17,434 nt of DNA from Klenkia sp. (GTDB lineage Bacteria; Actinomycetota; Actinomycetes; Mycobacteriales; Geodermatophilaceae), in the NCBI GenBank assembly GCA_025966215.1, contig JAOPVM010000237.1, positions 1 through 17,434 on the forward strand. Reading direction: 5' to 3'. The notes beneath the pieces were generated by a model that had not been told where the DNA came from, searched no databases, and saw only the letters and a program-made list of their open reading frames with translations. Below are positions 1-8,181 of the stretch, piece after piece (position 1 is the stretch's first letter; each line of letters starts with the position of its first letter). Position numbers and translations under genes: made by a program.

Positions 1-168
1 AACGACCCTGGCGCAGTTAAGCCCCCGTCTTCGACCCCACCGCCCACGTAGCCGACCCGGTCGTCGCCGGCACCTCCACGCGCACCACCGGCTTAGGCCG
101 CCCGAGCCCCCGGGCCCGCGCCCCGCCACCCGCCCGCACCCGTGCACCACCGATCGACAGGGACCCAC
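1..168. other. uvrA upstream region, no confident gene
   Basis: This stretch holds no gene I can support. Plus-strand frames 1 and 3 reach stops at 49-51 (TAG) and 18-20 (TAA), so the tail of an upstream gene could end here, but too few residues are visible to identify one. AGGGA at 159-163 lies 5 bases before the ATG at 169 and is the likely uvrA ribosome binding site. I looked for the actinobacterial SOS box (CGAAC-N4-GTTCG type) and did not see one, and no convincing -35/-10 pair stands out. Confidence 0.5.
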
Positions 169-3111
169 ATGGACCGGCTCGTCGTCCGCGGCGCCCGTGA
201 GCACAACCTCAAGGACGTCCACCTCGACCTCCCGCGGGACGCGATGATCGTGTTCACCGGGCTGTCCGGGTCGGGCAAGTCCAGCCTGGCCTTCGACACG
301 ATCTTCGCCGAGGGCCAGCGCCGGTACGTCGAGTCGCTGTCGGCCTACGCCCGGCAGTTCCTCGGCCAGATGGACAAGCCGGACGTCGACTTCATCGAGG
401 GGCTGTCCCCGGCGGTGTCGATCGACCAGAAGTCGACCAACCGCAACCCACGGTCGACCGTCGGCACGATCACCGAGGTCTACGACTACCTCCGCCTGCT
501 CTACGCCCGCGCCGGGCAGCCGCACTGCCCCAACTGCGGCAAGCCGATCGCCCGGCAGACCCCGCAGCAGATCGTCGACCAGGTGCTGGAGATGGCCGAG
601 GGCACCCGCTTCCAGGTCCTCGCCCCGGTCGTGCGGGCCCGCAAGGGCGAGTACGTCGACCTGTTCTCCTCGCTGCAGACCCAGGGCTTCTCCCGGGTCC
701 GGGTCGACGGCGTCGTCCACTCGCTCACCGAGCCGCCCAAGCTCAAGAAGCAGGAGAAGCACACGATCGAGGTGATCGTCGACCGCCTGACGGTCAAGGA
801 GAGCGCCAAGCGGCGGCTCACCGACTCGGTCGAGACGGCCCTCGGTCTGGCCGGCGGGCTCGTGGTGCTCGACTTCGTCGACCTCGAGGAGGGCGACCCC
901 GAGCGGGAGCGCACCTTCTCCGAGCACCTGGCCTGCATCGACGACGGGCTGAGCTTCGAGGCCCTCGAGCCACGGTCGTTCTCCTTCAACTCCCCGTTCG
1001 GCGCCTGCGCCGAGTGCACCGGCATCGGCACCCGCAAGGAGGTCGACCCCGATCTCGTCGTGCCCGACCCGGAGAAGAGCCTGGGCGAGGGCGCCATCGC
1101 CCCGTGGGCCGGCTCGATGAGCAACGAGTACTTCACCCGACTGCTGACCGGGCTCGGCGACCAGATCGGCTTCTCGATGAAGACGCCCTGGGAGCAGCTC
1201 CCGGCCAAGATCCAGAAGGCCGTGCTGCACGGCTCGCCGGACCAGGTGCACGTCCGCTACAAGAACCGCTACGGCCGCGAGCGCAGCTACTACGCCGCCT
1301 TCGAGGGCGTGCTGCCGTTCCTGGAGCGCCGCCACGAGGACACCGACTCGGAGTTCATGCGGGACAAGTACGAGGGCTACATGCGCGACGTGCCCTGCCC
1401 GGTCTGCCACGGGACCCGGCTGAAGCCGGAGATCCTGGCCGTCAAGCTCGACGGGCGCTCGATCGCCGAGGTCACCGGGCTGTCCATCGGCGACGCCTCC
1501 GAGTGGCTGGCCGCCCTCACCCTGGGTGAGCGTGAGCGGGCCATCGCCGACCGGGTGCTCAAGGAGATCCAGGCGAGGTTGTCCTTCCTGGTCTCCGTGG
1601 GCCTGGACTACCTCTCCCTGGACCGACCGGCCGCGACGCTGGCCGGTGGCGAGGCGCAGCGGATCCGGCTGGCCACCCAGATCGGCTCCGGGCTGGTCGG
1701 CGTGCTCTACGTGCTGGACGAGCCCTCCATCGGGCTGCACCAGCGGGACAACGTCCGGCTGATCGAGACGTTGGTCCGGCTGCGCGACATGGGAAACACC
1801 CTGATCGTCGTCGAGCACGACGAGGACACCATCAAGCAGGCCGACTGGATCGTCGACATCGGCCCGGGTGCCGGTGAGCACGGCGGCGAGGTCGTGGTCT
1901 CGGGCACCTACCAGGACCTGCTGGCCAGCGAGCGGTCCCTGACCGGCCAGTACCTCTCCGGCCGCAAGGAGATCGCCGTCCCGGCCGAGCGCCGCCCCCG
2001 CACCCCCGGCCGCGAGCTGGTGGTGAAGGGTGCCCGCGAGCACAACCTGCGCGGGGTCGACGTGACCTTCCCGCTCGGCATGCTCGTCGCGGTCACCGGC
2101 GTGTCCGGGTCGGGCAAGTCCAGCCTGGTCAACGACATCCTCTACACGGTGCTGGCCAACCAGCTCAACCGTGCCCGGATGGTCCCCGGCCGGCACCGCA
2201 CGATCACCGGCCTGGACCAGCTGGACAAGGTCGTCGGTGTCGACCAGTCACCGATCGGCCGCACCCCGCGGTCCAACCCGGCCACCTACACCGGGGTCTG
2301 GGACGCGATCCGCAAGCTCTTCGCCTCGACCGAGGAGGCCAAGGTCCGCGGCTACCAGCCGGGCCGGTTCAGCTTCAACGTCAAGGGCGGCCGCTGCGAG
2401 GCGTGCTCCGGCGACGGCACGCTGAAGATCGAGATGAACTTCCTGCCCGACGTCTACGTGCCCTGCGAGGTCTGCAAGGGCGCCCGGTTCAACCGGGAGA
2501 CCCTCGAGGTCCGGTACAAGAACAAGACCGTCGCCGAGGTCCTCGACATGCCCATCGAGGAGGCTGCGGAGTTCTTCGCCCCGATCAACAGCATCGCCCG
2601 GTACCTGACCACGCTCACCGAGGTCGGCCTGGGCTACGTGCGGCTCGGTCAGCCGGCCACCACGCTGTCCGGCGGTGAGGCGCAGCGGGTCAAGCTGGCC
2701 AGCGAGCTGCAGAAGCGGTCCAACGGCCGGACAATCTACGTCCTGGACGAGCCCACCACCGGGTTGCACTTCGAGGACAACCGCAAGCTGCTGCTGGTCA
2801 TCCAGGGCCTGGTCGACAAGGGCAACTCGGTCATCGTGATCGAGCACAACCTGGACGTGATCAAGAGCGCCGACTGGCTGATCGACATGGGCCCCGAAGG
2901 CGGTTTCCGCGGCGGCACGGTCGTCGGCGAGGGCACTCCGGAGCTGATCGCCGGCATCGCGGAGAGCCACACCGGGACGTTCCTGGCCCAGATCCTGGAC
3001 CCGGCCCGGATGGCGGCGGCGGCGACGAAGCGCCCGCGCAAGAAGATCGCCGCGGCCGCCCCGGCAGGCGACACCGTCACCGACCCGGTGTCCGCCGGCC
3101 GCCGGGTCTGA
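169..3111 (+). CDS. uvrA: UvrABC excinuclease subunit A
   Basis: UvrA is the damage-sensing ATPase of nucleotide excision repair. It dimerises, loads UvrB at lesions and leaves before UvrC cuts. The 980-residue product has the duplicated ABC-ATPase layout. Walker A is GLSGSGKS at about 31-38 and GVSGSGKS at 644-651. The signature motifs LAGGEAQ and LSGGEAQ start near 491 and 833. The Walker B acidic pairs D517/E518 and D860/E861 lie in VLDEPS and VLDEPT. CXXC pairs occur at 120/123, 280/283 and 410/413, and the C-terminal zinc module is C743/C746 with C766/C769. A GTG nine codons upstream (142) is open, but I chose ATG 169 because AGGGA lies 5 bases before it and [14 protein letters not shown] matches the usual N-terminus. 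The last roughly 35 residues are a Lys/Ala-rich tail beyond the ATPase core, which explains the length above the roughly 940 residues of E. coli UvrA. uvrC is one gene downstream. Confidence 0.98.
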   Translation: MDRLVVRGAREHNLKDVHLDLPRDAMIVFTGLSGSGKSSLAFDTIFAEGQRRYVESLSAYARQFLGQMDKPDVDFIEGLSPAVSIDQKSTNRNPRSTVGTITEVYDYLRLLYARAGQPHCPNCGKPIARQTPQQIVDQVLEMAEGTRFQVLAPVVRARKGEYVDLFSSLQTQGFSRVRVDGVVHSLTEPPKLKKQEKHTIEVIVDRLTVKESAKRRLTDSVETALGLAGGLVVLDFVDLEEGDPERERTFSEHLACIDDGLSFEALEPRSFSFNSPFGACAECTGIGTRKEVDPDLVVPDPEKSLGEGAIAPWAGSMSNEYFTRLLTGLGDQIGFSMKTPWEQLPAKIQKAVLHGSPDQVHVRYKNRYGRERSYYAAFEGVLPFLERRHEDTDSEFMRDKYEGYMRDVPCPVCHGTRLKPEILAVKLDGRSIAEVTGLSIGDASEWLAALTLGERERAIADRVLKEIQARLSFLVSVGLDYLSLDRPAATLAGGEAQRIRLATQIGSGLVGVLYVLDEPSIGLHQRDNVRLIETLVRLRDMGNTLIVVEHDEDTIKQADWIVDIGPGAGEHGGEVVVSGTYQDLLASERSLTGQYLSGRKEIAVPAERRPRTPGRELVVKGAREHNLRGVDVTFPLGMLVAVTGVSGSGKSSLVNDILYTVLANQLNRARMVPGRHRTITGLDQLDKVVGVDQSPIGRTPRSNPATYTGVWDAIRKLFASTEEAKVRGYQPGRFSFNVKGGRCEACSGDGTLKIEMNFLPDVYVPCEVCKGARFNRETLEVRYKNKTVAEVLDMPIEEAAEFFAPINSIARYLTTLTEVGLGYVRLGQPATTLSGGEAQRVKLASELQKRSNGRTIYVLDEPTTGLHFEDNRKLLLVIQGLVDKGNSVIVIEHNLDVIKSADWLIDMGPEGGFRGGTVVGEGTPELIAGIAESHTGTFLAQILDPARMAAAATKRPRKKIAAAAPAGDTVTDPVSAGRRV

Positions 3112-3112
3112 C

Positions 3113-3153
3113 CCGGCGCGCGGGGACGGGTTGACCCCCCGTCCTCGCGCCGG
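3113..3153 (+). terminator. uvrA terminator-like inverted repeat
   Basis: Two bases after the uvrA stop, CCGGCGCG (3113-3120) is the exact complement of CGCGCCGG (3146-3153). Inside it, GGACGGG (3124-3130) pairs with CCCGTCC (3138-3144) around a 7-base loop; a G-T pair (3123/3145) and a 2-base bulge join the two stems. No T-run follows, which is common for GC-rich actinobacterial terminators. The loop contains the TTGACC proposed as the -35 element of the next gene. The pairing is seen in the sequence; the terminator function is inferred. Confidence 0.65.
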
Positions 3154-3159
3154 TATCCC
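3131..3159 (+). promoter_or_regulatory. Leaderless promoter of the hydrolase gene
   Basis: TTGACC (3131-3136) and TATCCC (3154-3159) are separated by 17 bases, the optimal sigma-70/HrdB spacing. The ATG at 3166 is 7 bases past the end of the -10, where transcription would be expected to start. The 15 bases before the ATG are pyrimidine-rich with no Shine-Dalgarno sequence, so a leaderless mRNA beginning at the ATG fits. The last -10 base is C rather than T, which weakens the call. Confidence 0.5.
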
Positions 3160-3165
3160 TCCACC

Positions 3166-4101
3166 ATGACGACGACGGCCGGCGGTCCGGTCCCCAGCGA
3201 GCTGCACGACCTGCCGGCCGCCGACGGCACCCGGGTGCGCTATCGCAGCTGGCTGCCCACCGGTGACGTGCGCGCGGTGCTCCAGGTCGTGCACGGGGCC
3301 TCGGAGCACTCCGGGCGGTACGAGCGGTTGGGCCGGGCGCTGGCCGATCGCGGCTACGCCGTCTACGCCATGGACCTGCGCGGGCACGGCCACACCGCCG
3401 AGGCCACCGGCGTGGGCCGGTTCGGGGCACCGTCGTTCGCCGCCGTGCTCGACGACGTGGTGGCCCTGCACCTCGTGGCCCGCGACGAGCAGCCCGACGT
3501 CCCCCGGCTGCTGCTGGGCCACTCGATGGGCTCCATCGTCGCGCTGGCCTCGGCCGAGCGGGACGGCGAGGGCCTGGCCGGTCTCGCCCTGTCGGGCCCG
3601 ATCGGTGCCGCACCGCAGCTGGCCGAGCAGGTGACCGCCCTGGAGGGCGCCGTGGCCGCCGGGATGGGCGACCAGGCGTTGGACGCCCTCGGCGCCTTCA
3701 ACCAGCCCTTCGAGCCGGCCCGCACCCCCTTCGACTGGCTGTCCCGCGACGAGGCCGAGGTGGACGCCTACATCACCGACCCGCTGGCCGGGGACGAGAT
3801 GCCCCTGACGTACGCCTACGCCGCCGGCGTCTTCGGCGCCGCCGTCTCGGTGGCCACCCCCGACGCGGTCGCCCAGCTGCCCGACGGCCTGCCGGTGCTG
3901 CTGTTGTCGGGCTCCCGCGACCCGGTCGGTGGGGTGGACGCCGCCCAGGTCACCGCCCTGGCCGGGATGCTCGCCGACCGCGGTCTGCCGGTCGACCAGC
4001 ACGTCTACCCCGACGCCCGGCACGAGGTGTTCAACGAGACCAACCGGGACGACGTGACCGCCGACCTGCTGGCCTGGGCCGACGCCCGCACGGCGGGCTG
4101 A
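3166..4101 (+). CDS. Alpha/beta hydrolase, monoacylglycerol lipase-like
   Basis: This is a 311-residue serine hydrolase of the alpha/beta-hydrolase (serine aminopeptidase S33 / Hydrolase_4) type, probably a cytoplasmic lipase or esterase acting on monoacylglycerol-like or other small esters. [10 protein letters not shown] at 43-52 is the oxyanion-hole strand typical of monoglyceride lipases, followed by MDLRGHG at 69-75. The nucleophile elbow GHSMGS puts Ser at 120. The remaining triad residues are likely Asp252 (GSRDPVG) and His286 (DARHEVFNE). The length fits the family and no signal peptide or membrane segment is visible. The gene sits between uvrA and uvrC, has its own apparent leaderless start and ends before a further inverted repeat, so I see no sign of a shared repair function. 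The true substrate cannot be read from sequence; a lysophospholipase or another esterase is equally possible. Confidence 0.9.
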   Translation: MTTTAGGPVPSELHDLPAADGTRVRYRSWLPTGDVRAVLQVVHGASEHSGRYERLGRALADRGYAVYAMDLRGHGHTAEATGVGRFGAPSFAAVLDDVVALHLVARDEQPDVPRLLLGHSMGSIVALASAERDGEGLAGLALSGPIGAAPQLAEQVTALEGAVAAGMGDQALDALGAFNQPFEPARTPFDWLSRDEAEVDAYITDPLAGDEMPLTYAYAAGVFGAAVSVATPDAVAQLPDGLPVLLLSGSRDPVGGVDAAQVTALAGMLADRGLPVDQHVYPDARHEVFNETNRDDVTADLLAWADARTAG

Positions 4102-4110
4102 GGGCCCGTC

Positions 4111-4139
4111 GGTCGCCCGGGACCGTCGGACCCGCGACC
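4111..4139 (+). terminator. Hairpin downstream of the hydrolase gene
   Basis: GGTCGC (4111-4116) is the exact complement of GCGACC (4134-4139). After a 2-base bulge, GGG (4119-4121) can pair with CCC (4131-4133). The structure starts 10 bases past the hydrolase stop and its right arm directly touches the proposed uvrC -10. No T-run follows. It also contains CCGTCGG twice (4106-4112, partly outside, and 4123-4129). It could act as a weak terminator or as an operator at the uvrC promoter. Confidence 0.45.
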
Positions 4140-4145
4140 TACTGT
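4140..4145 (+). promoter_or_regulatory. -10 element of a leaderless uvrC promoter
   Basis: TACTGT fits the actinobacterial -10 pattern TANNNT and ends 6 bases before the uvrC ATG (4152), exactly the geometry seen at the preceding gene. GGAG at 4146-4149 is only 2 bases from the ATG, too close for a normal ribosome binding site, so a leaderless start is favoured. No good -35 hexamer is visible 16-18 bases upstream. Confidence 0.45.
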
Positions 4146-4151
4146 GGAGTC

Positions 4152-6134
4152 ATGCCCGACCCCTCCTCCTACCGCCCCGCGGTCGGCAGCATCCCGGAGT
4201 CCCCAGGGGTCTACAAGTTCCGTGACCCCAGTGGCCGGGTCGTCTACGTCGGCAAGGCCAAGAGCCTCCGGCAGCGGCTGAACAGCTACTTCGCCGACGT
4301 CCGCGGCCTGCACCCGCGCACCCGCCAGATGGTCACCACCGCGGCCAGCGTCGAGTGGACCGTGGTGGGCACCGAGGTCGAGGCGCTCCAGCTCGAGTAC
4401 AACTGGATCAAGGAGTTCGACCCGCGGTTCAACGTCCGCTACCGGGACGACAAGAGCTACCCCTCGCTCGCGGTCACGCTGAACGAGGAGTTCCCGCGGC
4501 TGCAGGTCATGCGCGGCCCCAAGCGCAAGGGCGTGCGGTACTTCGGCCCCTACGCCCACGCGTGGGCCATCCGCGAGACGCTGGACACCCTGACCCGGGT
4601 GTTCCCGGCGCGCACCTGCTCCACCGGGGTGTTCAAGCGGCACGGCCAGATCGGCCGGCCCTGCCTGCTGGGCTACATCGGCAAGTGCGCCGCCCCGTGC
4701 GTGGGCAGGGTCTCCGCCGAGGAGCACCGCGACATCGTCGACGACTTCTGCGACTTCATGGGCGGGCGCACCGAGCAGATCACCCGCCGCCTGGAGAAGC
4801 AGATGGCGCAGGCGGCACAGGACATGGAGTACGAGCGCGCCGCCCGGCTCCGGGACGACCTCGGCGCGCTGCGCCGGGCGCTGGAGAAGCAGGCCGTGGT
4901 CCTCGCCGACGGCACCGACGCCGACGTGGTGGCCTTCGCCCAGGACGAGCTCGAGGCCGCGGTCCAGGTCTTCCACGTCCGGGGCGGGCGGGTCCGCGGC
5001 CAGCGCGGCTGGATCGTGGACAAGGTCGAGGAGGTGTCCACCGGGGAGCTGGTCGAGCAGTTCCTGCTGCAGGTCTACGGCGGCGTCGACGACCAGACCG
5101 GGCTGGGCGAGGCCGGCGAGCAGGTGCCGCGCGAGGTGCTGGTGCCCGAGCTCCCCGAGGAGGCCGACGTGTACGCCGAGCTGCTCAGCGAGCTGCGCGG
5201 CTCCCGGGTGTCGCTGCGGGTGCCCCAGCGCGGGGACAAGCGTGCGCTGATGGAGACCGTGGAGCGCAACGCCAAGGAGGCCTTCGCCCGGCACCGGGTC
5301 AAGCGCGCCGGCGACCTCACCGCCCGGTCGATGGCGCTGTCGGAGCTGCAGGAGGCCCTCGACCTGCCCGACGCGCCGCTGCGCATCGAGTGCATGGACG
5401 TCAGCCACGTGCAGGGCACCAACGTCGTGGCCAGCATGGTGGTCTTCGAGGACGGGTTGGCCAAGAAGTCCGACTACCGGCGCTTCCAGGTCGCCCAGGG
5501 CACCGACGACACCGCGGCGATGGCCGAGGTGGTGCGCCGTCGGTTCTCCCGCCACCTCAAGGACGAGGCCGACCGCGCCGACGAGCAGGGCGTCGCCGCC
5601 GAGGAGGGCCGGCCCCGCAGGTTCGCCTACCCGCCGAACCTGCTCGTCGTCGACGGCGGACAGCCCCAGGTCGCCGCGGCCGCCCGCTCGATGTCCGAGC
5701 TGGGGATCACCGACGTCGCCGTCTGCGGGCTGGCCAAGCGGATGGAGGAGGTCTGGCTGCCCGACGACCCCGACCCGGTCATCCTGCCGCGCACCTCCGA
5801 GGCGCTGTACCTGTTGCAGCGGGTCCGCGACGAGGCCCACCGGTTCGCCATCACCTACCACCGGCAGAAGCGCTCGGCCGGGATGCTGGTCTCGATGCTG
5901 GACGACGTCCCCGGGCTGGGGGACACCCGGCGCAAGGCCCTGATGAAGGAGTTCGGCTCGCTCAAGCGGTTGCGCGCGGCCTCGGTCGAGGAGCTCACCC
6001 GGGTGCCCGGCATCGGGAAGCGGACGGCGGAGGCGGTGCTCGCCGCCCTCACCGACCCGACGGCGCAGCCCGATGCCCCGACCGGCGATGATGGGGCCCC
6101 GACGACCACCGAGCCCGCCGGAGCCGCCTCGTGA
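4152..6134 (+). CDS. uvrC: UvrABC excinuclease subunit C
   Basis: UvrC makes both incisions around a UvrB-bound lesion in nucleotide excision repair. The 660-residue protein begins with a GIY-YIG nuclease domain for the 3' cut (GVY at 19-21, [12 protein letters not shown] at 31-42). A UVR motif that binds UvrB lies at about 212-247 ([20 protein letters not shown] region). The RNase H-like 5' nuclease half has acidic residues D416 ([10 protein letters not shown]) and D501 (VVDGGQPQ). The end carries tandem helix-hairpin-helix motifs ([25 protein letters not shown]) at about 585-640. A Pro/Thr/Asp-rich tail of about 25 residues follows. The start is ATG 4152, preceded by a likely leaderless promoter. 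The stop overlaps the rapZ GTG by four bases (GTGA), so the two genes are translationally coupled. An apparent insert rich in Asp, Glu and Arg lies at about 470-493. Confidence 0.98.
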   Translation: MPDPSSYRPAVGSIPESPGVYKFRDPSGRVVYVGKAKSLRQRLNSYFADVRGLHPRTRQMVTTAASVEWTVVGTEVEALQLEYNWIKEFDPRFNVRYRDDKSYPSLAVTLNEEFPRLQVMRGPKRKGVRYFGPYAHAWAIRETLDTLTRVFPARTCSTGVFKRHGQIGRPCLLGYIGKCAAPCVGRVSAEEHRDIVDDFCDFMGGRTEQITRRLEKQMAQAAQDMEYERAARLRDDLGALRRALEKQAVVLADGTDADVVAFAQDELEAAVQVFHVRGGRVRGQRGWIVDKVEEVSTGELVEQFLLQVYGGVDDQTGLGEAGEQVPREVLVPELPEEADVYAELLSELRGSRVSLRVPQRGDKRALMETVERNAKEAFARHRVKRAGDLTARSMALSELQEALDLPDAPLRIECMDVSHVQGTNVVASMVVFEDGLAKKSDYRRFQVAQGTDDTAAMAEVVRRRFSRHLKDEADRADEQGVAAEEGRPRRFAYPPNLLVVDGGQPQVAAAARSMSELGITDVAVCGLAKRMEEVWLPDDPDPVILPRTSEALYLLQRVRDEAHRFAITYHRQKRSAGMLVSMLDDVPGLGDTRRKALMKEFGSLKRLRAASVEELTRVPGIGKRTAEAVLAALTDPTAQPDAPTGDDGAPTTTEPAGAAS

Positions 6135-7060
6135 CCGACACCCCGCTCGACACCCCTGCCGAGCCGACCGGGGGTGCCCCCGGGGAGTCCGTCGCCGACC
6201 AGGGCCCGCTCGAGGTGGTCGTGGTCACCGGGCTGTCCGGGTCGGGCAAGAACAGCGCCGGGCGGGTCCTGGAGGACCTGGGCTTCTACGTCGTGGACAA
6301 CCTCCCGCCTGCCCTGCTGGCCCCCATGGTGGAGCTCGGTGCCCGCGGCGACCTGCGGCGGTTCGCCGCGGTCGTCGACGTCCGCAGCCGGGCGTTCTCC
6401 TCCGACCTCGCCGAGGCGATCCGCAGCCTGACCGAGGCCGGGCACCGGCCGCGGGTGGTCTACGTGCACGCCCGCGACGAGGTGCTGGTGCGCCGGTACG
6501 AGTCCAACCGCCGCGAGCACCCGCTGCAGGGCTCCGGGCGGTTGTCCGACGGCATCGCCGCCGAGCGGGCCCTGCTCACCGGCATCGCCGGGGACGCCGA
6601 CCTGTGGGTCGACACCTCCGACCTCAACGTGCACCAGCTGCGCACCACGCTGGAGTCCGCCTTCGTCCGCGAGGGCACCACGCCCGAGCTGACCGCGACG
6701 GTGCTCAGCTTCGGGTTCAAGTACGGCCTGCCGCTGGACGCCGACCTCGTCGTCGACGCCCGCTTCCTGCCCAACCCGCACTGGATCCCCGAGCTGCGCG
6801 AACAGACCGGCCGGGACGCCGCCGTCCGCGACCACGTGCTGGGCTCGGCCGACGCGGGGGACTTCCTGGAGCGCTACCTGCAGGTGCTGCGGCTGCTGGT
6901 GCCCGGCTACCGGCGCGAGGGCAAGCGGTACCTGACCCTCGCCGTCGGCTGCACGGGCGGCAAGCACCGCTCGGTGGCCATCGCCGAGGAGTTCGCCCGC
7001 CGGCTGTCCGCCGAGGGCGTCACCGCCAGCGCCCGGCACCGCGACCTGGGCCGCGAGTGA
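6131..7060 (+). CDS. rapZ: RapZ/YvcJ-family nucleotide-binding protein
   Basis: This is a 309-residue P-loop protein of the RapZ (YvcJ) family. E. coli RapZ is an RNA-binding adaptor that targets the sRNA GlmZ and so tunes glucosamine-6-phosphate synthesis. The role in actinobacteria is less clear, but the gene is almost always next to yvcK and whiA, as here. The P-loop is GLSGSGKN at 34-41, where the usual Ser/Thr after the Lys is Asn. It is followed by [15 protein letters not shown] (46-60), a Walker B-like strand VVDVRS (81-86), SFGFKYG (193-199), ARFLPNP (210-216) and the C-terminal family signature [10 protein letters not shown] (273-282). The first roughly 27 residues are a variable, Pro/Gly-rich extension. 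The start is GTG 6131, overlapping the uvrC stop. yvcK begins 7 bases after the stop, so uvrC-rapZ-yvcK form one transcription unit by spacing. Confidence 0.95.
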   Translation: MTDTPLDTPAEPTGGAPGESVADQGPLEVVVVTGLSGSGKNSAGRVLEDLGFYVVDNLPPALLAPMVELGARGDLRRFAAVVDVRSRAFSSDLAEAIRSLTEAGHRPRVVYVHARDEVLVRRYESNRREHPLQGSGRLSDGIAAERALLTGIAGDADLWVDTSDLNVHQLRTTLESAFVREGTTPELTATVLSFGFKYGLPLDADLVVDARFLPNPHWIPELREQTGRDAAVRDHVLGSADAGDFLERYLQVLRLLVPGYRREGKRYLTLAVGCTGGKHRSVAIAEEFARRLSAEGVTASARHRDLGRE

Positions 7061-7067
7061 GCCGCCG

Positions 7068-8063
7068 GTGAGCGGCCGGCACGAGGCACCCGGTCGGGTC
7101 GTCGAGTCCGGTCCGGCCGTGGTCGCGCTCGGGGGCGGGCACGGCCTGGCGGTGACGCTGGAGGCCTGGCGGCCCCTGGCCGGCGAGCTGACCGCGGTGG
7201 TCACCGTGGCCGACGACGGCGGCTCCTCCGGCCGGATCCGCCGGGAGATGCCGGTGCTGCCGCCCGGTGACCTGCGGATGGCGCTGGCCGCGCTGGCCGG
7301 CGACGGGGACCGCACCCGGGAGATGACCGCGCTGCTGCAGCACCGGCTCGGCGGCACCGGGGTGCTCGCCGGGCACCCGGTGGGCAACCTGGTCCTCACC
7401 GGGCTGGTGGAGATCCACGGCGGGGACACCGTGCGGGCGCTGGACACCCTCTGCGGTCTGCTGGGCGCCCACGGACGGGTGCTGCCGATGGCCGACGTCC
7501 CCCTGGACCTGGTGGCGACCGTGGAGAGCGTCGACCCCGACGATCCGGCGCGCACCCGGCGGATCCGTGGTCAGGTGGCCATCGCCACCACGCCCGGTCG
7601 GGTCCGCGACATCCGGGTCAGCCCGGCCGACCCGCCGGTGCACCCCGACGTGCTGGCCGCGATCGCCCGCGCCGACGTCGTCTGCCTGGGCCCCGGGTCC
7701 TGGTACACCTCCGTGCTGCCCCACCTCCTGGTGCCCCGGCTGCGGGCCGCGCTGGCGGCCACCCCGGCCCGGGTGGTGGTCGTGCTGAACCTGGAGGCCC
7801 AGGTGGGGGAGACGGACGGGTTCTCCCCGGAGGAGCACCTGCGGGTGCTCCAGGCCCATCTGCGCGGCGTGCCGTTGCACACCGTCATCGCCGATGCCGA
7901 AGCGGTTGTTGACCGGCGTGGTCTGCTGTCTGCGGCGCGGGAGTGTGGGGCCGAACTGGTCCTCACCCCCGTCGCTGCGTCGGACGGCGCGCCCCGGCAC
8001 GACCCGGCGCGCCTGAGGGAGGCGTTCACCTCGGTGGTCGCCTCCGGGGCGGTGGCCGGGTGA
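7068..8063 (+). CDS. yvcK: YvcK/CofD-like gluconeogenesis factor
   Basis: This 331-residue member of the YvcK (CofD-like, UPF0052) family is known from Bacillus YvcK and mycobacterial CuvA, which bind UDP-sugars such as UDP-GlcNAc and link carbon supply to cell-wall synthesis and cell shape. The dinucleotide-type loop [16 protein letters not shown] is at 20-35. [12 protein letters not shown] (47-58), PPGDLR (65-70) and GHPVGNLVL (102-110) are the conserved blocks, with [15 protein letters not shown] (206-220) and [14 protein letters not shown] (239-252) further on. The protein looks cytoplasmic. The GTG start 7068 lies 7 bases after rapZ with only a weak GAGTGAG upstream, so coupling to rapZ is likely. 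The coding run at about 7890-7985 uses more A/T-ending codons than its surroundings. A small GC-rich hairpin follows 7 bases past the stop. Confidence 0.95.
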   Translation: MSGRHEAPGRVVESGPAVVALGGGHGLAVTLEAWRPLAGELTAVVTVADDGGSSGRIRREMPVLPPGDLRMALAALAGDGDRTREMTALLQHRLGGTGVLAGHPVGNLVLTGLVEIHGGDTVRALDTLCGLLGAHGRVLPMADVPLDLVATVESVDPDDPARTRRIRGQVAIATTPGRVRDIRVSPADPPVHPDVLAAIARADVVCLGPGSWYTSVLPHLLVPRLRAALAATPARVVVVLNLEAQVGETDGFSPEEHLRVLQAHLRGVPLHTVIADAEAVVDRRGLLSAARECGAELVLTPVAASDGAPRHDPARLREAFTSVVASGAVAG

Positions 8064-8070
8064 GACCGGT

Positions 8071-8086
8071 CGGTCCGCCGGGACCG
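8071..8086 (+). terminator. Small hairpin after yvcK
   Basis: CGGTCC (8071-8076) and GGACCG (8081-8086) are perfect complements with a 4-base loop, extendable by one T-G pair. It begins 7 bases after the yvcK stop. There is no T-run. It may be a weak terminator or attenuator between yvcK and whiA, or simply a stable hairpin in a continuing transcript. Confidence 0.35.
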
Positions 8087-8124
8087 GGAGTGCGGCAGGA
8101 TCGGACGGGACGGTGCGGCACCTC

Positions 8125-8152
8125 GCACCGGGTGCGCCACCAGCACCGGGTG
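8125..8152. repeat. Direct repeat GCACCGGGTG upstream of whiA
   Basis: GCACCGGGTG occurs at 8125-8134 and again at 8143-8152, 18 bases apart start to start. Each copy contains CACC-G-GGTG, an odd-length palindrome. The second copy ends 29 bases before the whiA ATG, just ahead of the ribosome binding site region, and overlaps GTGTC (8150-8154), the complement of the GACAC pentamer reported for WhiA binding in Streptomyces. The repeats are seen directly; an operator role is speculation. CAGGAT at 8096-8101 is a possible but weak -10 for a whiA promoter. Confidence 0.45.
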
Positions 8153-8181
8153 TCAGGGGTCGAGGGGGAGAGGGGTCGCAC

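Noticed and set aside
142..168. Upstream GTG start for uvrA adding MHHRSTGTH
   Set aside because: The ATG at 169 has AGGGA at proper spacing and gives the family N-terminus.
1..168. SOS (LexA) box upstream of uvrA
   Set aside because: No GAAC/GTTC half-site pair with correct spacing is present. AAC at 1-3 and GTT at 16-18 are too far apart.
4146..4149. GGAG as the uvrC ribosome binding site
   Set aside because: It is only 2 bases from the ATG, too close for normal initiation; a leaderless start explains the geometry better, though it is not proven.
8113..8181. Upstream ATG for whiA adding 23 residues
   Set aside because: The extension is Gly/Pro/Arg-rich and unlike WhiA, while AGGGG sits 6 bases before the ATG at 8182.
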